A stretch of 59,216 bases of DNA, taken from the NCBI GenBank assembly GCA_029263195.1, contig JAJCXX010000079.1, forward strand, positions 1 through 59,216, given 5' to 3'. A model generated the notes under the pieces. The model was not told the DNA's origin. It saw only the letters and a list, made by a program, of their open reading frames with translations, and did no database searches. Positions 22,853 through 31,420 of the stretch are shown here, one piece after another. This DNA is from Acidimicrobiales bacterium. GTDB taxonomy: Bacteria; Actinomycetota; Acidimicrobiia; Acidimicrobiales; Aldehydirespiratoraceae. The translations under genes and the position numbers were made by a program. Within the stretch, counting starts at the first letter, position 1. Each line of letters begins with the position of its first letter.

Positions 22853-24310
22853 GTGACCACCACCCTCGCTCCCGTGGGGCCCGACAACGAATCAGCGCCG
22901 CTCGGTGACGAGTCGCCGACCTCCGGGTTCAGTCTCGGTGGTGTCGTCGGTCTAGTCATGGCCATGGTGGGGGTGATGATTGGGTCTCAGGTTCTCTCGG
23001 ACAACAGCTTTCTGACCCATCTGGCGACCGGCCGTCAGATGATCTCCGACGGATTCGTCCAAAACGACGTCTTCACATGGACATCGCAGGGCCGTGATCT
23101 GGTTGTTCAGAGTTGGTTGGCATCGTTGCTCTACGGAGCGATCGACAGCGCGGTTGGACTGGCAGGCATTCGTCTGCTCATGGCCGCGACCGCCGGAACT
23201 CTGGCTTGGATTTCCTGGCTACTCAGCGCTCGATCCGAGTCCGTGATCACTCGAGTTGTGATCATGGTGCCGGTGTTGATGATCGGCGGCGTCATGTGGA
23301 CCGAGCGTCCGCTGCTGATTGCTCTCGTCTTGTTCGGCATCACCATCCTCGTCGCCGACGGGCGCGGCCGGCCAGGAGCCCTGACGCTGGTCGGGGTGGT
23401 CTGGATCGGCGTACATGGGAGCTGGCCTCTCGGGGTGGTTCTCCTCGTGGCGAGGTGGATCGGTGGTCGGCTCGACCGTGTCGACACGAGCCGTGAGTTC
23501 GAGGCGTTCAAGTGGCTCTCGGCCGGGTTCGTGCTGGGCGGAGTGCTGAATCCGCACGGCCCGGCGCTGCTGTTCTTCCCGGTTCGGCTTCTAGGCCGAC
23601 GGGAGACCCTCAGTCATGTGGCCGAGTGGAAGTCGCCGTCGTTCGATGCTCTTTACGCTCAGGCCTTTCTGGTCTTGTTGCTCCTCATCGTGGTGGCGGT
23701 GGCGCGGCGATCGTCGTGGAGAACTCTCGTACCTCTCTTGATATTTGTAGCGGCCGCCTTGGTGAGCCGACGCAACATCCCGCTGGCCACCCTGGTGATG
23801 ATCCCTGTCGCGGCGGCCGGGCTTCCTGCTCTGGGTCGACTGGAAGCATCCAAAGCCTCTACCGCGACTCGCTTGACCGGCAGAGCGTTGCTCGGACTGC
23901 TCGTGCTCTTCCCACTGTTGTTGATCGGGGCACCGCACCTCGACCTGGATCGCTATCCGGTTGAGGCCGTCAATCGCATGGAGTTCGCCGGGCTGTCGCC
24001 TGACGAGGTTCGTGTGGTGCATCCGGACTATGTCGGCAACTACCTCGATCTACGTTTCGGCGACGCCGGTGTGACATGGATTGACGACCGCTACGAGCTG
24101 CATGATCAGTCGCTCATCTCGGACTACCTGGTGCTTCTCGACGGCCTCCAAGGTTGGCGAGAGGTCCTCGAGACGACTGAGGGCGACGTGCTGCTGTGGC
24201 GTACCGACGCTCCGATCACGGTATTGGCGAGTGAGGTTGCCGACTGGAATCTGTTCTGGTCTGACGAGGACTGGACAGTGCTTTGTCGGCCTGGGCTGGA
24301 GAGCTGCTGA
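22853..24310 (+). CDS. Multi-pass membrane protein, possibly GT-C-like
   Basis: A 485-residue protein with about ten hydrophobic segments and a soluble C-terminal part of about 110 residues. Residues 53-95 (FLTHLATGRQMISDGFVQND, then VFTWTSQGRDLVVQSWLASL) resemble a segment I associate with predicted GT-C membrane glycosyltransferase-like proteins, where the His/Asp pair faces outside. If so it might glycosylate pilin or another surface partner; this is inference. It begins six bases after tadC and shares the operon. Confidence 0.6.
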   Translation: MTTTLAPVGPDNESAPLGDESPTSGFSLGGVVGLVMAMVGVMIGSQVLSDNSFLTHLATGRQMISDGFVQNDVFTWTSQGRDLVVQSWLASLLYGAIDSAVGLAGIRLLMAATAGTLAWISWLLSARSESVITRVVIMVPVLMIGGVMWTERPLLIALVLFGITILVADGRGRPGALTLVGVVWIGVHGSWPLGVVLLVARWIGGRLDRVDTSREFEAFKWLSAGFVLGGVLNPHGPALLFFPVRLLGRRETLSHVAEWKSPSFDALYAQAFLVLLLLIVVAVARRSSWRTLVPLLIFVAAALVSRRNIPLATLVMIPVAAAGLPALGRLEASKASTATRLTGRALLGLLVLFPLLLIGAPHLDLDRYPVEAVNRMEFAGLSPDEVRVVHPDYVGNYLDLRFGDAGVTWIDDRYELHDQSLISDYLVLLDGLQGWREVLETTEGDVLLWRTDAPITVLASEVADWNLFWSDEDWTVLCRPGLESC

Positions 24311-24402
24311 GGCTTCCCATCTCGGCTGACGAAAGTTCTTCTGAATCGAGGTTCGCTGCCGATGGATCAACATCCAAATGGGAGTAGTCCGCCATCGAAA
24401 CC

Positions 24403-26211
24403 ATGAGTGAGATCGAGGCAGCCGCGAGGGTGCCCAACGAATTCGAGTCCAGCAGGGGCTCCGGCCGCGTTGGTCGGGGTCGTTGGCGTCGGGGCCGCCG
24501 GATGGCGGGCCTGGCTCGCCAGGGCGATGGCTACGACAAACGAGACCCCGGCCTGCCCAGCCGTACCGATCGCGTCGAGAGTTTCGCTTCGGCGATTCTG
24601 GCGATCCGATGGGGAATGACGGTCGTATCCCTGGCCTTGGCGGCCGACGGCTTCCTCAACTCCGATCTAGAAATCGTGTCGTGGTGTGCCGTTGTCATCA
24701 GCTACACGGTCATCAGAACCATCAGTCCCATCAAGTACCGCGGCAACATCTTCTCGCTTCTTCAGGTGTTCGCCGAGATTGCGCTCCACGTGGGTGCGGT
24801 GGCGTCCACCGGATTCTGGGACTCTCCATTCGTCTTCTCACTGATCACGGCGATTGTGGTGGCCGGCTTCGCTCGGGGGTTCGGATTCGGGCTCAGGATC
24901 AGTATCGGCGCCTCCCTGGCGGTGAGTCTTGCCGAGGCTTCACGACCCGGCTACACCGCACAGGAGCTGCGTCTGGCCCTCCAGTGGTCGACCGTCCTGC
25001 TCCTGGTTGGAGTGGTCGCGGGGTACGCCCGGCGGATCAGCGGTGAAGCAGATCGTCAGCATTCGCTCGCCCTGAATCGTCTTGATCGTCTCTCGGACGC
25101 CAACGCCCTACTTTTCTCACTGCACCGCGTCGCGCAGACCCTCCCGGCCTCGCTCGACCTGGGCGATGTGTTGGACACGACCGTGAGCCGACTCCGTGGA
25201 CTCATCGACTTCGATTCGGTGGCAATACTCGTGTTCGACGACACCGATGCCAGCTGGCAGGTCGTGCGGCGCGAGGGTGCGACCCTGCCGCCCCGGCTCG
25301 GCCCCACCGAGTTGCCGATGCCGCTGATGCGGGCCATGGCCGACAACAAGATGGTGGAGATCTCCGAACTGGGTCATCCCCAGGGCCCCGGAATCTCGCC
25401 GTCGTCGTCGTCTGGCATCTACTCCGTGCTCACTGCCCGTGGTGCCGTGATCGGCCTGCTTGCCGTGGAGTCGCGCCGGCCGGCCGCCTTCAGCAAGCGT
25501 GATGTCGAATTGCTCAACGGATTCGTCGAACCGGCCGCTCTGGCGATCGACAACGCCAGATGGTTCGGTCGACTCCGAACGGTCGGCGCCGACGAAGAAC
25601 GAACAAGAATCGCCCGCGACCTTCACGACAACATTGGTCAGTCTCTGGCCTATCTCGCGTTCGAGCTCGACCGGATCGTTGGCCGGGACGAAAAGGGCGA
25701 AGAGATCGGCACCTCGTTGACGCAGCTCCGCGGTGATCTACGTGGCGTCATAGGTGAAGTGCGCGACACGCTCTACGACCTCCGTACCGACGTGTCCGAT
25801 GGCCAAGAGATCGGTGAGGTGCTGGAGCAGTTCGCCGGGCGTCTGATGGAGCGCAGCGAACTCGACATCCGCGTATACGCCGACCGAGACGGACAGCGGC
25901 TCCCGCTCCTACAGGAACGCGAATTGTGGCGCATCGCCCAGGAGGCTCTGGTCAACGTCCAGCGTCATTCCGGGGCGAAGGGCGCTGCTGTGAGATGGAG
26001 ATGCGACGGCGAGGCCGCTGCGCTCGAGATCGCCGACGACGGGCGGGGATTCCCTGCCGGCAAGGCCGGTCGTCTCGACTCCTACGGGATCATGGGGATG
26101 CGTGAACGAGCATCGAGCATCGGCGCGACTCTCGAGATCCACAGCGAGGAAGGCAAAGGCACGGTCGTGCGCTGCTTCCTCCCCGCCATGAGCGACTCGG
26201 GGCGCCGATGA
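24403..26211 (+). CDS. Membrane sensor histidine kinase (NarL-system type) with GAF domain
   Basis: A 602-residue kinase. After a basic N-terminus, about five or six membrane segments span residues 60-205, a GAF domain spans about 240-385 (LDTTVSRLRGLIDFDSVAIL), the HisKA_3 phospho-acceptor is His408 in RIARDLHDNIGQSL, and the ATPase domain has ALVNVQRHS, ADDGRGF and GIMGMRERA. It would phosphorylate the response regulator encoded 142 bases downstream. Its stop overlaps the ATG of a 49-codon ORF. Placement between Tad genes and the Flp pilin suggests control of the pilus. Confidence 0.9.
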   Translation: MSEIEAAARVPNEFESSRGSGRVGRGRWRRGRRMAGLARQGDGYDKRDPGLPSRTDRVESFASAILAIRWGMTVVSLALAADGFLNSDLEIVSWCAVVISYTVIRTISPIKYRGNIFSLLQVFAEIALHVGAVASTGFWDSPFVFSLITAIVVAGFARGFGFGLRISIGASLAVSLAEASRPGYTAQELRLALQWSTVLLLVGVVAGYARRISGEADRQHSLALNRLDRLSDANALLFSLHRVAQTLPASLDLGDVLDTTVSRLRGLIDFDSVAILVFDDTDASWQVVRREGATLPPRLGPTELPMPLMRAMADNKMVEISELGHPQGPGISPSSSSGIYSVLTARGAVIGLLAVESRRPAAFSKRDVELLNGFVEPAALAIDNARWFGRLRTVGADEERTRIARDLHDNIGQSLAYLAFELDRIVGRDEKGEEIGTSLTQLRGDLRGVIGEVRDTLYDLRTDVSDGQEIGEVLEQFAGRLMERSELDIRVYADRDGQRLPLLQERELWRIAQEALVNVQRHSGAKGAAVRWRCDGEAAALEIADDGRGFPAGKAGRLDSYGIMGMRERASSIGATLEIHSEEGKGTVVRCFLPAMSDSGRR

Positions 26212-26357
26212 GTACCGCGACGGAGTCACTGGGAGTGACCAAATCGACGGAGATCGCTAACAATCAGGGCGACGGTACCGATGGAAGCAGAGGCCGGAAA
26301 CGGTCAGAAATCCTGAGGGTGGTCAACCGGGCCGCTCGAAGAACTCGAGGTCGATGA
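26208..26357 (+). CDS. Small 49-residue protein coupled between kinase and regulator
   Basis: A 49-codon ORF whose ATG overlaps the kinase stop (ATGA, 26208-26211) and whose TGA overlaps the regulator ATG (ATGA, 26354-26357). It begins MSTATESLGVTKSTEIANNQ and ends in an Arg-rich helix (RKRSEILRVVNRAARRTRGR), net strongly positive. No family recognised. The double overlap exactly fills the gap, which supports it being translated. It could be a connector peptide, or only a translational relay to the regulator. Confidence 0.6.
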   Translation: MSTATESLGVTKSTEIANNQGDGTDGSRGRKRSEILRVVNRAARRTRGR

Positions 26358-27007
26358 TCAGAATGACCATTCGCTTGATGCTCGCAGATGACCACCGCAT
26401 GCTTCGTGAGGGGCTCAGCCGGTCAATGTCAGAACATGGGTTCGACGTCGTCGGAGAGGCACGCGATGGTTTGGAGGCCGTAAATATGGTGCAGAGCCTC
26501 CAGCCCGACGTGATTCTCATGGACGTCTCGATGCCAGAGATGGACGGAGTCGAGGCCTGCCGCCAGGTTCGCGAGTCCGGCAGCGACACCAAGGTCGTGA
26601 TGCTCACCATGCACGCCGATCAGGAAGTCCTCGCCAACGCCATCAGGGCCGGCGCATGCGGCTACCTGGTCAAGGATTGTTCAACCGAGGAGATTGCCGG
26701 TGCCGTACGAATGGCCTCCAACGGAGACACGGCTCTCTCGCCTCAGCTGGCAGCGTCCATGCTCAACGAGGTCCGCAAGCTCGAGATGGCTCCTGTCCGC
26801 GAGGAACGAGTCGTCTCCAAGCGCGAAGAAGAGGTTCTGCAGTCGATTGCCGACGGGTGTTCCACAACCGAAGTCGCCGAACAGATGTTCATCAGTCAAA
26901 AGACGGTGAAGAACCATCTGGCATCGATCTACCAGAAGCTCGACGCCCGAGACCGGACCCAAGCTGTGCTCCAAGCGGTGCGTATGGGGATCGTGAGCCT
27001 CGAGTAA
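26354..27007 (+). CDS. NarL/LuxR-type response regulator
   Basis: A 217-residue regulator. The receiver has ADDHRMLREGL, the phospho-acceptor Asp57 in VILMDVSMPEMDG, and Lys in CGYLVKDCS. From about residue 150 a LuxR-type helix-turn-helix follows (SKREEEVLQSIADGCSTTEV, then AEQMFISQKTVKNHLASIYQ). It is the cognate partner of the preceding kinase. I chose ATG 26354 because of the ATGA overlap with the small ORF; a second ATG lies three codons on. The pilin gene begins 118 bp downstream. Confidence 0.92.
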   Translation: MIRMTIRLMLADDHRMLREGLSRSMSEHGFDVVGEARDGLEAVNMVQSLQPDVILMDVSMPEMDGVEACRQVRESGSDTKVVMLTMHADQEVLANAIRAGACGYLVKDCSTEEIAGAVRMASNGDTALSPQLAASMLNEVRKLEMAPVREERVVSKREEEVLQSIADGCSTTEVAEQMFISQKTVKNHLASIYQKLDARDRTQAVLQAVRMGIVSLE

Positions 27008-27125
27008 CAGAGGTCCTTCGGCCTGTCGGGTGGGTCCAACGGACCATTCAGCAGGACCGCAACCGTGCCGAATGATCTATTGAGAGTCCACAGACGGTAG
27101 GAACATCGGCCCAGGAGACCCGGAC

Positions 27126-27326
27126 ATGACAGACACTTTGAGATTCGTATCCAGGTGGGTGGCGGTTCGAGTCGAGTCGAGTCGAGGCGCCAGCCTCGTT
27201 GAGTACACGCTGATTCTCTCGCTGATTGTCCTGGTGGCTCTGGCGGGAATCACGGCGTTCGGTGGCACGCTCAATGGGAGCATCGACGACTCATCGAACA
27301 GGATCATTGTCGCGGGTGGTGGCTGA
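27126..27326 (+). CDS. flp: Flp/Fap type IVb pilin
   Basis: A 66-residue prepilin. The prepilin-peptidase site is Gly|Ala in SSRGASLVEYTLIL with Glu at +5 of the mature protein, then a long hydrophobic segment ending ITAFGGTLNGSI. The mature pilin is about 45 residues, the Flp size. An AGGAG at 27113-27117, eight bases before ATG 27126, gives it a strong ribosome site, fitting a highly made structural subunit. It sits after the two-component pair, 10 kb from cpaB. Neither a prepilin peptidase nor TadE/TadF minor pilins are in this window. Confidence 0.9.
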   Translation: MTDTLRFVSRWVAVRVESSRGASLVEYTLILSLIVLVALAGITAFGGTLNGSIDDSSNRIIVAGGG

Positions 27327-27377
27327 CCGACACCACGGGTTGTGTCGGCAGCCGAGATTTCTCCTACGGTCGTCGTT

Positions 27378-28031
27378 GTGATCGAGATCGGGCTCACCGG
27401 GGGAATCGGTGCCGGAAAGTCGACTGTAGCCAACGGCCTTGTCGATCGAGGTGCGATTCTGATCGACGCTGATCGTGTGGTGCACGACCTGCAGCAGCCG
27501 GGAAGCGCTGTCTTCGAGGCCATGGTCGAGAGATGGGGTGATCGAATCGTCGCCGATGACGGCTCCCTTGATCGGGCCGCTGTGGCGGCTGTGGCATTCA
27601 CCGATGAGGCCGAATTGAAGGCGCTCAATGATCTCGTGCACCCAGCTGTGGCCGAAGAGATGAAGAGGCGCCGCCAAGCCTTGAGCGATACCGATTCCGT
27701 GGTCGTTCTCGACATTCCGCTGTTGGTGCGAGCCGACGGTGAGCCGTTGAAGGAGACCTACTCCAAGCTGGCTGGGATCGTCGTGATCGATACCGAACCT
27801 GAAATCGCGGTCGAGAGACTGATGACCCATCGAGGGTTCGGTGAGGACGATGCGCGGGCCCGTGTCGCCAACCAGGCATCGCGGGAAGCTCGGCTGGCCG
27901 TGGCCGACTTCGTGGTCGACAACTCGGGATCGGTGGAGGCGCTCGAGGAACAGATCGACGCTGTGTGGGCGTGGGTCGAGTCGTTGCGCCAGGTGTCCGA
28001 ATCCGATGACGGTGGGGACGGCTTCGCATAG
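27378..28031 (+). CDS. coaE: Dephospho-CoA kinase
   Basis: A 217-residue kinase. The P-loop is IGLTGGIGAGKSTVANGLVD, followed by IDADRVVHDLQQPGS and LVHPAVAEEM, and DIPLLVRADGE in the middle. It adds the final phosphate in coenzyme A synthesis. The frame is open from 27342, but I place the start at GTG 27378: TACGGT at 27365-27370 lies seven bases upstream (leaderless type) and the enzyme normally begins just before the P-loop. It is the gene expected after rpsA in actinobacteria, here displaced by the Tad block. Confidence 0.9.
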   Translation: MIEIGLTGGIGAGKSTVANGLVDRGAILIDADRVVHDLQQPGSAVFEAMVERWGDRIVADDGSLDRAAVAAVAFTDEAELKALNDLVHPAVAEEMKRRRQALSDTDSVVVLDIPLLVRADGEPLKETYSKLAGIVVIDTEPEIAVERLMTHRGFGEDDARARVANQASREARLAVADFVVDNSGSVEALEEQIDAVWAWVESLRQVSESDDGGDGFA

Positions 28032-28068
28032 CCGGGAAACATTTGTCCGGACAAAGGGTTTCGGAAAT

Positions 28069-29313
28069 GTGAGTCCCCGAAGCAATGGGGCTGAGTCTGA
28101 TCCGGTTGGACGGTGGGGCCAGCTCGCCGTCCTCAGTGTGGCCATGGTCCTGTCGATGGCCCCGTGGTTCTCGACGGCGGCGGTCCTTCCGCAGTTGAGG
28201 GAGACCTGGGGGTTCGGCTCGGTGGCCGGATCTTGGCTCACGATCGCAGTACAGATCGGGTTTGTCGTCGGCGCGGTCGGTCTGGCACTCACCAACCTCG
28301 CCGACCGGATTGCGCCGCGACGACTGATGCTGATCGGATCGGTGGTCGCCGCCGTGGCCAATGTTGTGCCGGCCGTGGCCGGCACGTACGGGCCCGCGGT
28401 CGTGGCGCGCTTTGTCACGGGCGCTGCCCTGGCCGCCGTGTACCCACCGGCAATGAAGGCCATGAGTACCTGGTTCAAGGTCGAGCGCGGTCTGGCGTTG
28501 GGGGCCATGGTGGCCGCTCTCACGGTGGGCTCTGCGTTACCTCACTTCGTCAACGGGATTGGTGGTGCGGGCTGGAAATCGGTGCTCGTGGTCACCTCCC
28601 TGGCCACCCTTGCCGGCGGTGTCATTGCTGATCGCTGCGGCACTGACGGACCGTTCACATACCCGGTCGCACCCTTCGAGCCGAGAGCAATTCGAGTGGC
28701 GTTCGCCCATCGCCGGATCCGCCTTGCGACCCTTGGATATTTTGGCCACATGTGGGAGCTCTACGCCATGTGGGCTTGGTTCGGTGTGTTCTATGTCGAT
28801 GTCCTGACCGCCGACGGCCACGGTGATCCGTCCCGGACCGGTTCGCTGGTCGCGGCGTCGGTGATCGGGGTCGGTGGACTTGGCTCACTGTGGGCGGGCC
28901 GGGTTTCTGATCGGTGGTCGCGGGAGGTGGCGGCGGGCATCCCCATGATTGTCTCCGGGACGGTGGCATTGGGCATCGGTTTTCTCGATGAGGCCTCCCC
29001 GGTGCTGGTGGCTCTTCTCGGTTTGGTGTGGGGAGCGTCGGTGGTGGCCGATTCGGCGCAGTTCTCGACGATCGTGACCGAAGCGGCCGATCAGAGCTTC
29101 GTGGGGACGTCGCTCACCGTGCAGCTGGCATCGGGATTTGTTCTCACCGTGCTGACGATCTTCTTCGTTCCGGTTATCCGCGATGCATGGGGCTGGGGCG
29201 CGGCGTTTGCGTTCCTCGCTCCCGGCCCGCTGATGGGGGCGGTGGCCATGTATCTGCTCGACAAGGACCGCCGGAGTGATTCGTCTCAGCCGGATGTCGT
29301 AGCGGCTCGGTAG
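28069..29313 (+). CDS. Major facilitator superfamily transporter
   Basis: A transporter of about 414 residues with twelve hydrophobic segments, starting at GTG 28069 (the frame is open further upstream but inside coaE). NLADRIAPRRL between segments 2 and 3 resembles the MFS loop motif, and GRVSDRWSREV is its counterpart in the second half. Sequence style suggests the CynX/NimT-like group, but the substrate cannot be read. A TAGGTT box at its stop codon probably starts uvrB transcription. Confidence 0.8.
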   Translation: MSPRSNGAESDPVGRWGQLAVLSVAMVLSMAPWFSTAAVLPQLRETWGFGSVAGSWLTIAVQIGFVVGAVGLALTNLADRIAPRRLMLIGSVVAAVANVVPAVAGTYGPAVVARFVTGAALAAVYPPAMKAMSTWFKVERGLALGAMVAALTVGSALPHFVNGIGGAGWKSVLVVTSLATLAGGVIADRCGTDGPFTYPVAPFEPRAIRVAFAHRRIRLATLGYFGHMWELYAMWAWFGVFYVDVLTADGHGDPSRTGSLVAASVIGVGGLGSLWAGRVSDRWSREVAAGIPMIVSGTVALGIGFLDEASPVLVALLGLVWGASVVADSAQFSTIVTEAADQSFVGTSLTVQLASGFVLTVLTIFFVPVIRDAWGWGAAFAFLAPGPLMGAVAMYLLDKDRRSDSSQPDVVAAR

Positions 29314-29316
29314 GTT
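29311..29316 (+). promoter_or_regulatory. -10 box for leaderless uvrB
   Basis: TAGGTT begins at the MFS stop codon and ends six bases before the uvrB GTG at 29323. Its spacing equals that at bcp and uvrA in this window. No SOS box is seen nearby. Confidence 0.5.
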
Positions 29317-29322
29317 TGGGTT

Positions 29323-31368
29323 GTGGCCCCGATAACTGTTCCCGTCGCCAGGAAGCGATTCCGAGTCGTATCCGATTTTGAGCCCGCCGGCGACCAGCCG
29401 GAGGCCATCGAGTCGTTGGCCCAAGGCATTGAAGATGGCGAACGGTTCCAGACCCTGCTGGGCATCACCGGTTCGGGAAAGAGCGCCACGATTGCGTGGA
29501 CCATCGAGCGGGTACAACGCCCGACGCTGGTTCTGGCCCCCAACAAGAGTCTGGCTGCTCAGCTGGCGAATGAGCTCAAGGAGTTCTTCCCCGACAATCG
29601 GGTCGAATACTTCGTCAGCTACTACGACTACTACCAGCCCGAGGCCTACATCGTCTCCAGCGACACGTTCATCGAGAAGGATTCCTCGGTCAACGATGAG
29701 ATCGACCGCCTCCGGCATTCGGCCACGTCGTCCCTGCTCACACGACGCGACACGATCGTGGTGGCGTCGGTGTCGGCGATCTACGGGCTCGGCTCCCCCG
29801 TGGAATACGAATCGCAACTTCTGGTGGTGAGAGTGGGGGAGGAGTACGACCAACGTTCGATGTTGAGCCGCCTGGTCGACATGCAATACGAACGCAACGA
29901 CATGAATCTGGTTCGGGGGAAGTTCCGGGTCAGAGGCGACACGATCGAGGTCCATCCCGCCTACGACGAGACCGCCGTTCGAATCGAGATGTTCGGAGAC
30001 GAGATCGAGCAGATTGCGGTGGTCGACCCCCTCACCGGCGAACGTCTCGAGAGCCTCGATGAGCTCGTGGTGTTCCCGGCCACCCACTACGCCACGGGCC
30101 AGGAACGCATGGCCCGTGCCACGGTGTCGATCCAGAAGGAGCTCCAGGAGCGGCTTGCTGAGTTCGAGAAGGACGGCAAGCTTCTGGAGGCTCAGCGCTT
30201 GCGAATGCGCACCGAATACGACCTCGAGATGATGGATGAGCTCGGCTATTGCAATGGCATCGAGAACTACTCAGCCCCGATCGACGGACGTGGCCCCGGC
30301 GAACCCCCCTACACCCTCATCGACTACTTCCCCGACGACTTCTTGTTGGTGATCGACGAGTCCCACGTCGCCGTTCCTCAGCTCCACGGCCAATACGAAG
30401 GCGACCGCAGCCGGAAGCTCAACCTGATCGAGCACGGCTTCAGGCTGCCGTCAGCGGCCGATAATCGTCCTCTGACCTTCGAGGAGGTCATGAAGCGTCT
30501 CAACCAGGTCGTGTTCCTCTCGGCCACGCCGGGGAAGTTCGAGCTCGAGACCTCCACTCGGGTGGTCGAGCAGATCGTTCGTCCCACCGGCCTGATCGAC
30601 CCCGAGGTGATCGTCAAGCCCACCAAGGGTCAGATCGACGACCTGCACGAGCTCATCGTCGGGCGGGTCGAGAAGAGCCAGAGGGTGCTGGTCACCACGC
30701 TCACCAAGAAGATGGCCGAGGACCTCACCGACTACCTACTCGAACTCGGCTTGAAGGTCAGGTATCTCCACAGTGAGGTCGACACGATCCAACGCATTGA
30801 GATTCTGCGTGATCTCCGGCTGGGCGAGTTCGACGTGCTGGTCGGGATCAATCTTTTGCGGGAGGGCCTCGACCTCCCTGAGGTATCCCTGGTCGCGATC
30901 CTCGACGCCGACAAGGAAGGATTCCTGCGTTCGGTTACCTCGCTCGTGCAGACCATCGGTCGCGCCGCGCGAAACGTCGACGGTCAGGTGGTGATGTACG
31001 CCGACCGGATGACCAATTCGATGCAGTTCGCCATCTCGGAGACGATGCGACGCAGAGGGCTGCAGCAGGCCTACAACGAAAAGCACGGCATCGATCCGAC
31101 CAGTGTCCGCAAGGCCGTCACCGACATCTTGTCGCTCATTCGGCCGTCATCGGAGCGCGCCCCCACCCCGGCCAATGCCTCGGATCTGGCCAAGCGTCGC
31201 CGGGCGGTCGACGATCTCGGCGATCTGCCCGAGGAGCAACTCGAGAGGCTGATCCTCACCCTTGAAGGCGAAATGCACGATGCGGCCGCCGATCTTCGAT
31301 TTGAGTACGCGGCCCGACTCCGCGACGAAGTGAAGGAGCTGAAGCGCGAGCTTCGCGAGATGCGCTGA
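29323..31368 (+). CDS. uvrB: Excinuclease ABC subunit B
   Basis: A 681-residue UvrB. Walker A is [13 protein letters not shown] near residue 45, the damage-probing beta-hairpin is [12 protein letters not shown], Walker B is [12 protein letters not shown], helicase motifs such as [20 protein letters not shown] and QTIGRAARN follow, and the C-terminal UVR motif for UvrC contact is [20 protein letters not shown]. It verifies damage in nucleotide excision repair. The first coil [18 protein letters not shown] fixes the GTG start. Confidence 0.97.
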   Translation: MAPITVPVARKRFRVVSDFEPAGDQPEAIESLAQGIEDGERFQTLLGITGSGKSATIAWTIERVQRPTLVLAPNKSLAAQLANELKEFFPDNRVEYFVSYYDYYQPEAYIVSSDTFIEKDSSVNDEIDRLRHSATSSLLTRRDTIVVASVSAIYGLGSPVEYESQLLVVRVGEEYDQRSMLSRLVDMQYERNDMNLVRGKFRVRGDTIEVHPAYDETAVRIEMFGDEIEQIAVVDPLTGERLESLDELVVFPATHYATGQERMARATVSIQKELQERLAEFEKDGKLLEAQRLRMRTEYDLEMMDELGYCNGIENYSAPIDGRGPGEPPYTLIDYFPDDFLLVIDESHVAVPQLHGQYEGDRSRKLNLIEHGFRLPSAADNRPLTFEEVMKRLNQVVFLSATPGKFELETSTRVVEQIVRPTGLIDPEVIVKPTKGQIDDLHELIVGRVEKSQRVLVTTLTKKMAEDLTDYLLELGLKVRYLHSEVDTIQRIEILRDLRLGEFDVLVGINLLREGLDLPEVSLVAILDADKEGFLRSVTSLVQTIGRAARNVDGQVVMYADRMTNSMQFAISETMRRRGLQQAYNEKHGIDPTSVRKAVTDILSLIRPSSERAPTPANASDLAKRRRAVDDLGDLPEEQLERLILTLEGEMHDAAADLRFEYAARLRDEVKELKRELREMR

Positions 31369-31420
31369 CCTTCGGGCCGGACCGGCTCCAGTCGCGGCCT
31401 GCGCTGCCGATGGTACAGAC

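Noticed and set aside
15995-28083. GTGAGTCCCC(A/G)AAGC at 15995 and again at 28069
   Set aside because: A 15-bp near match between two places in 59 kb is expected by chance; the second is the MFS start codon region and the first is not in frame with any gene.
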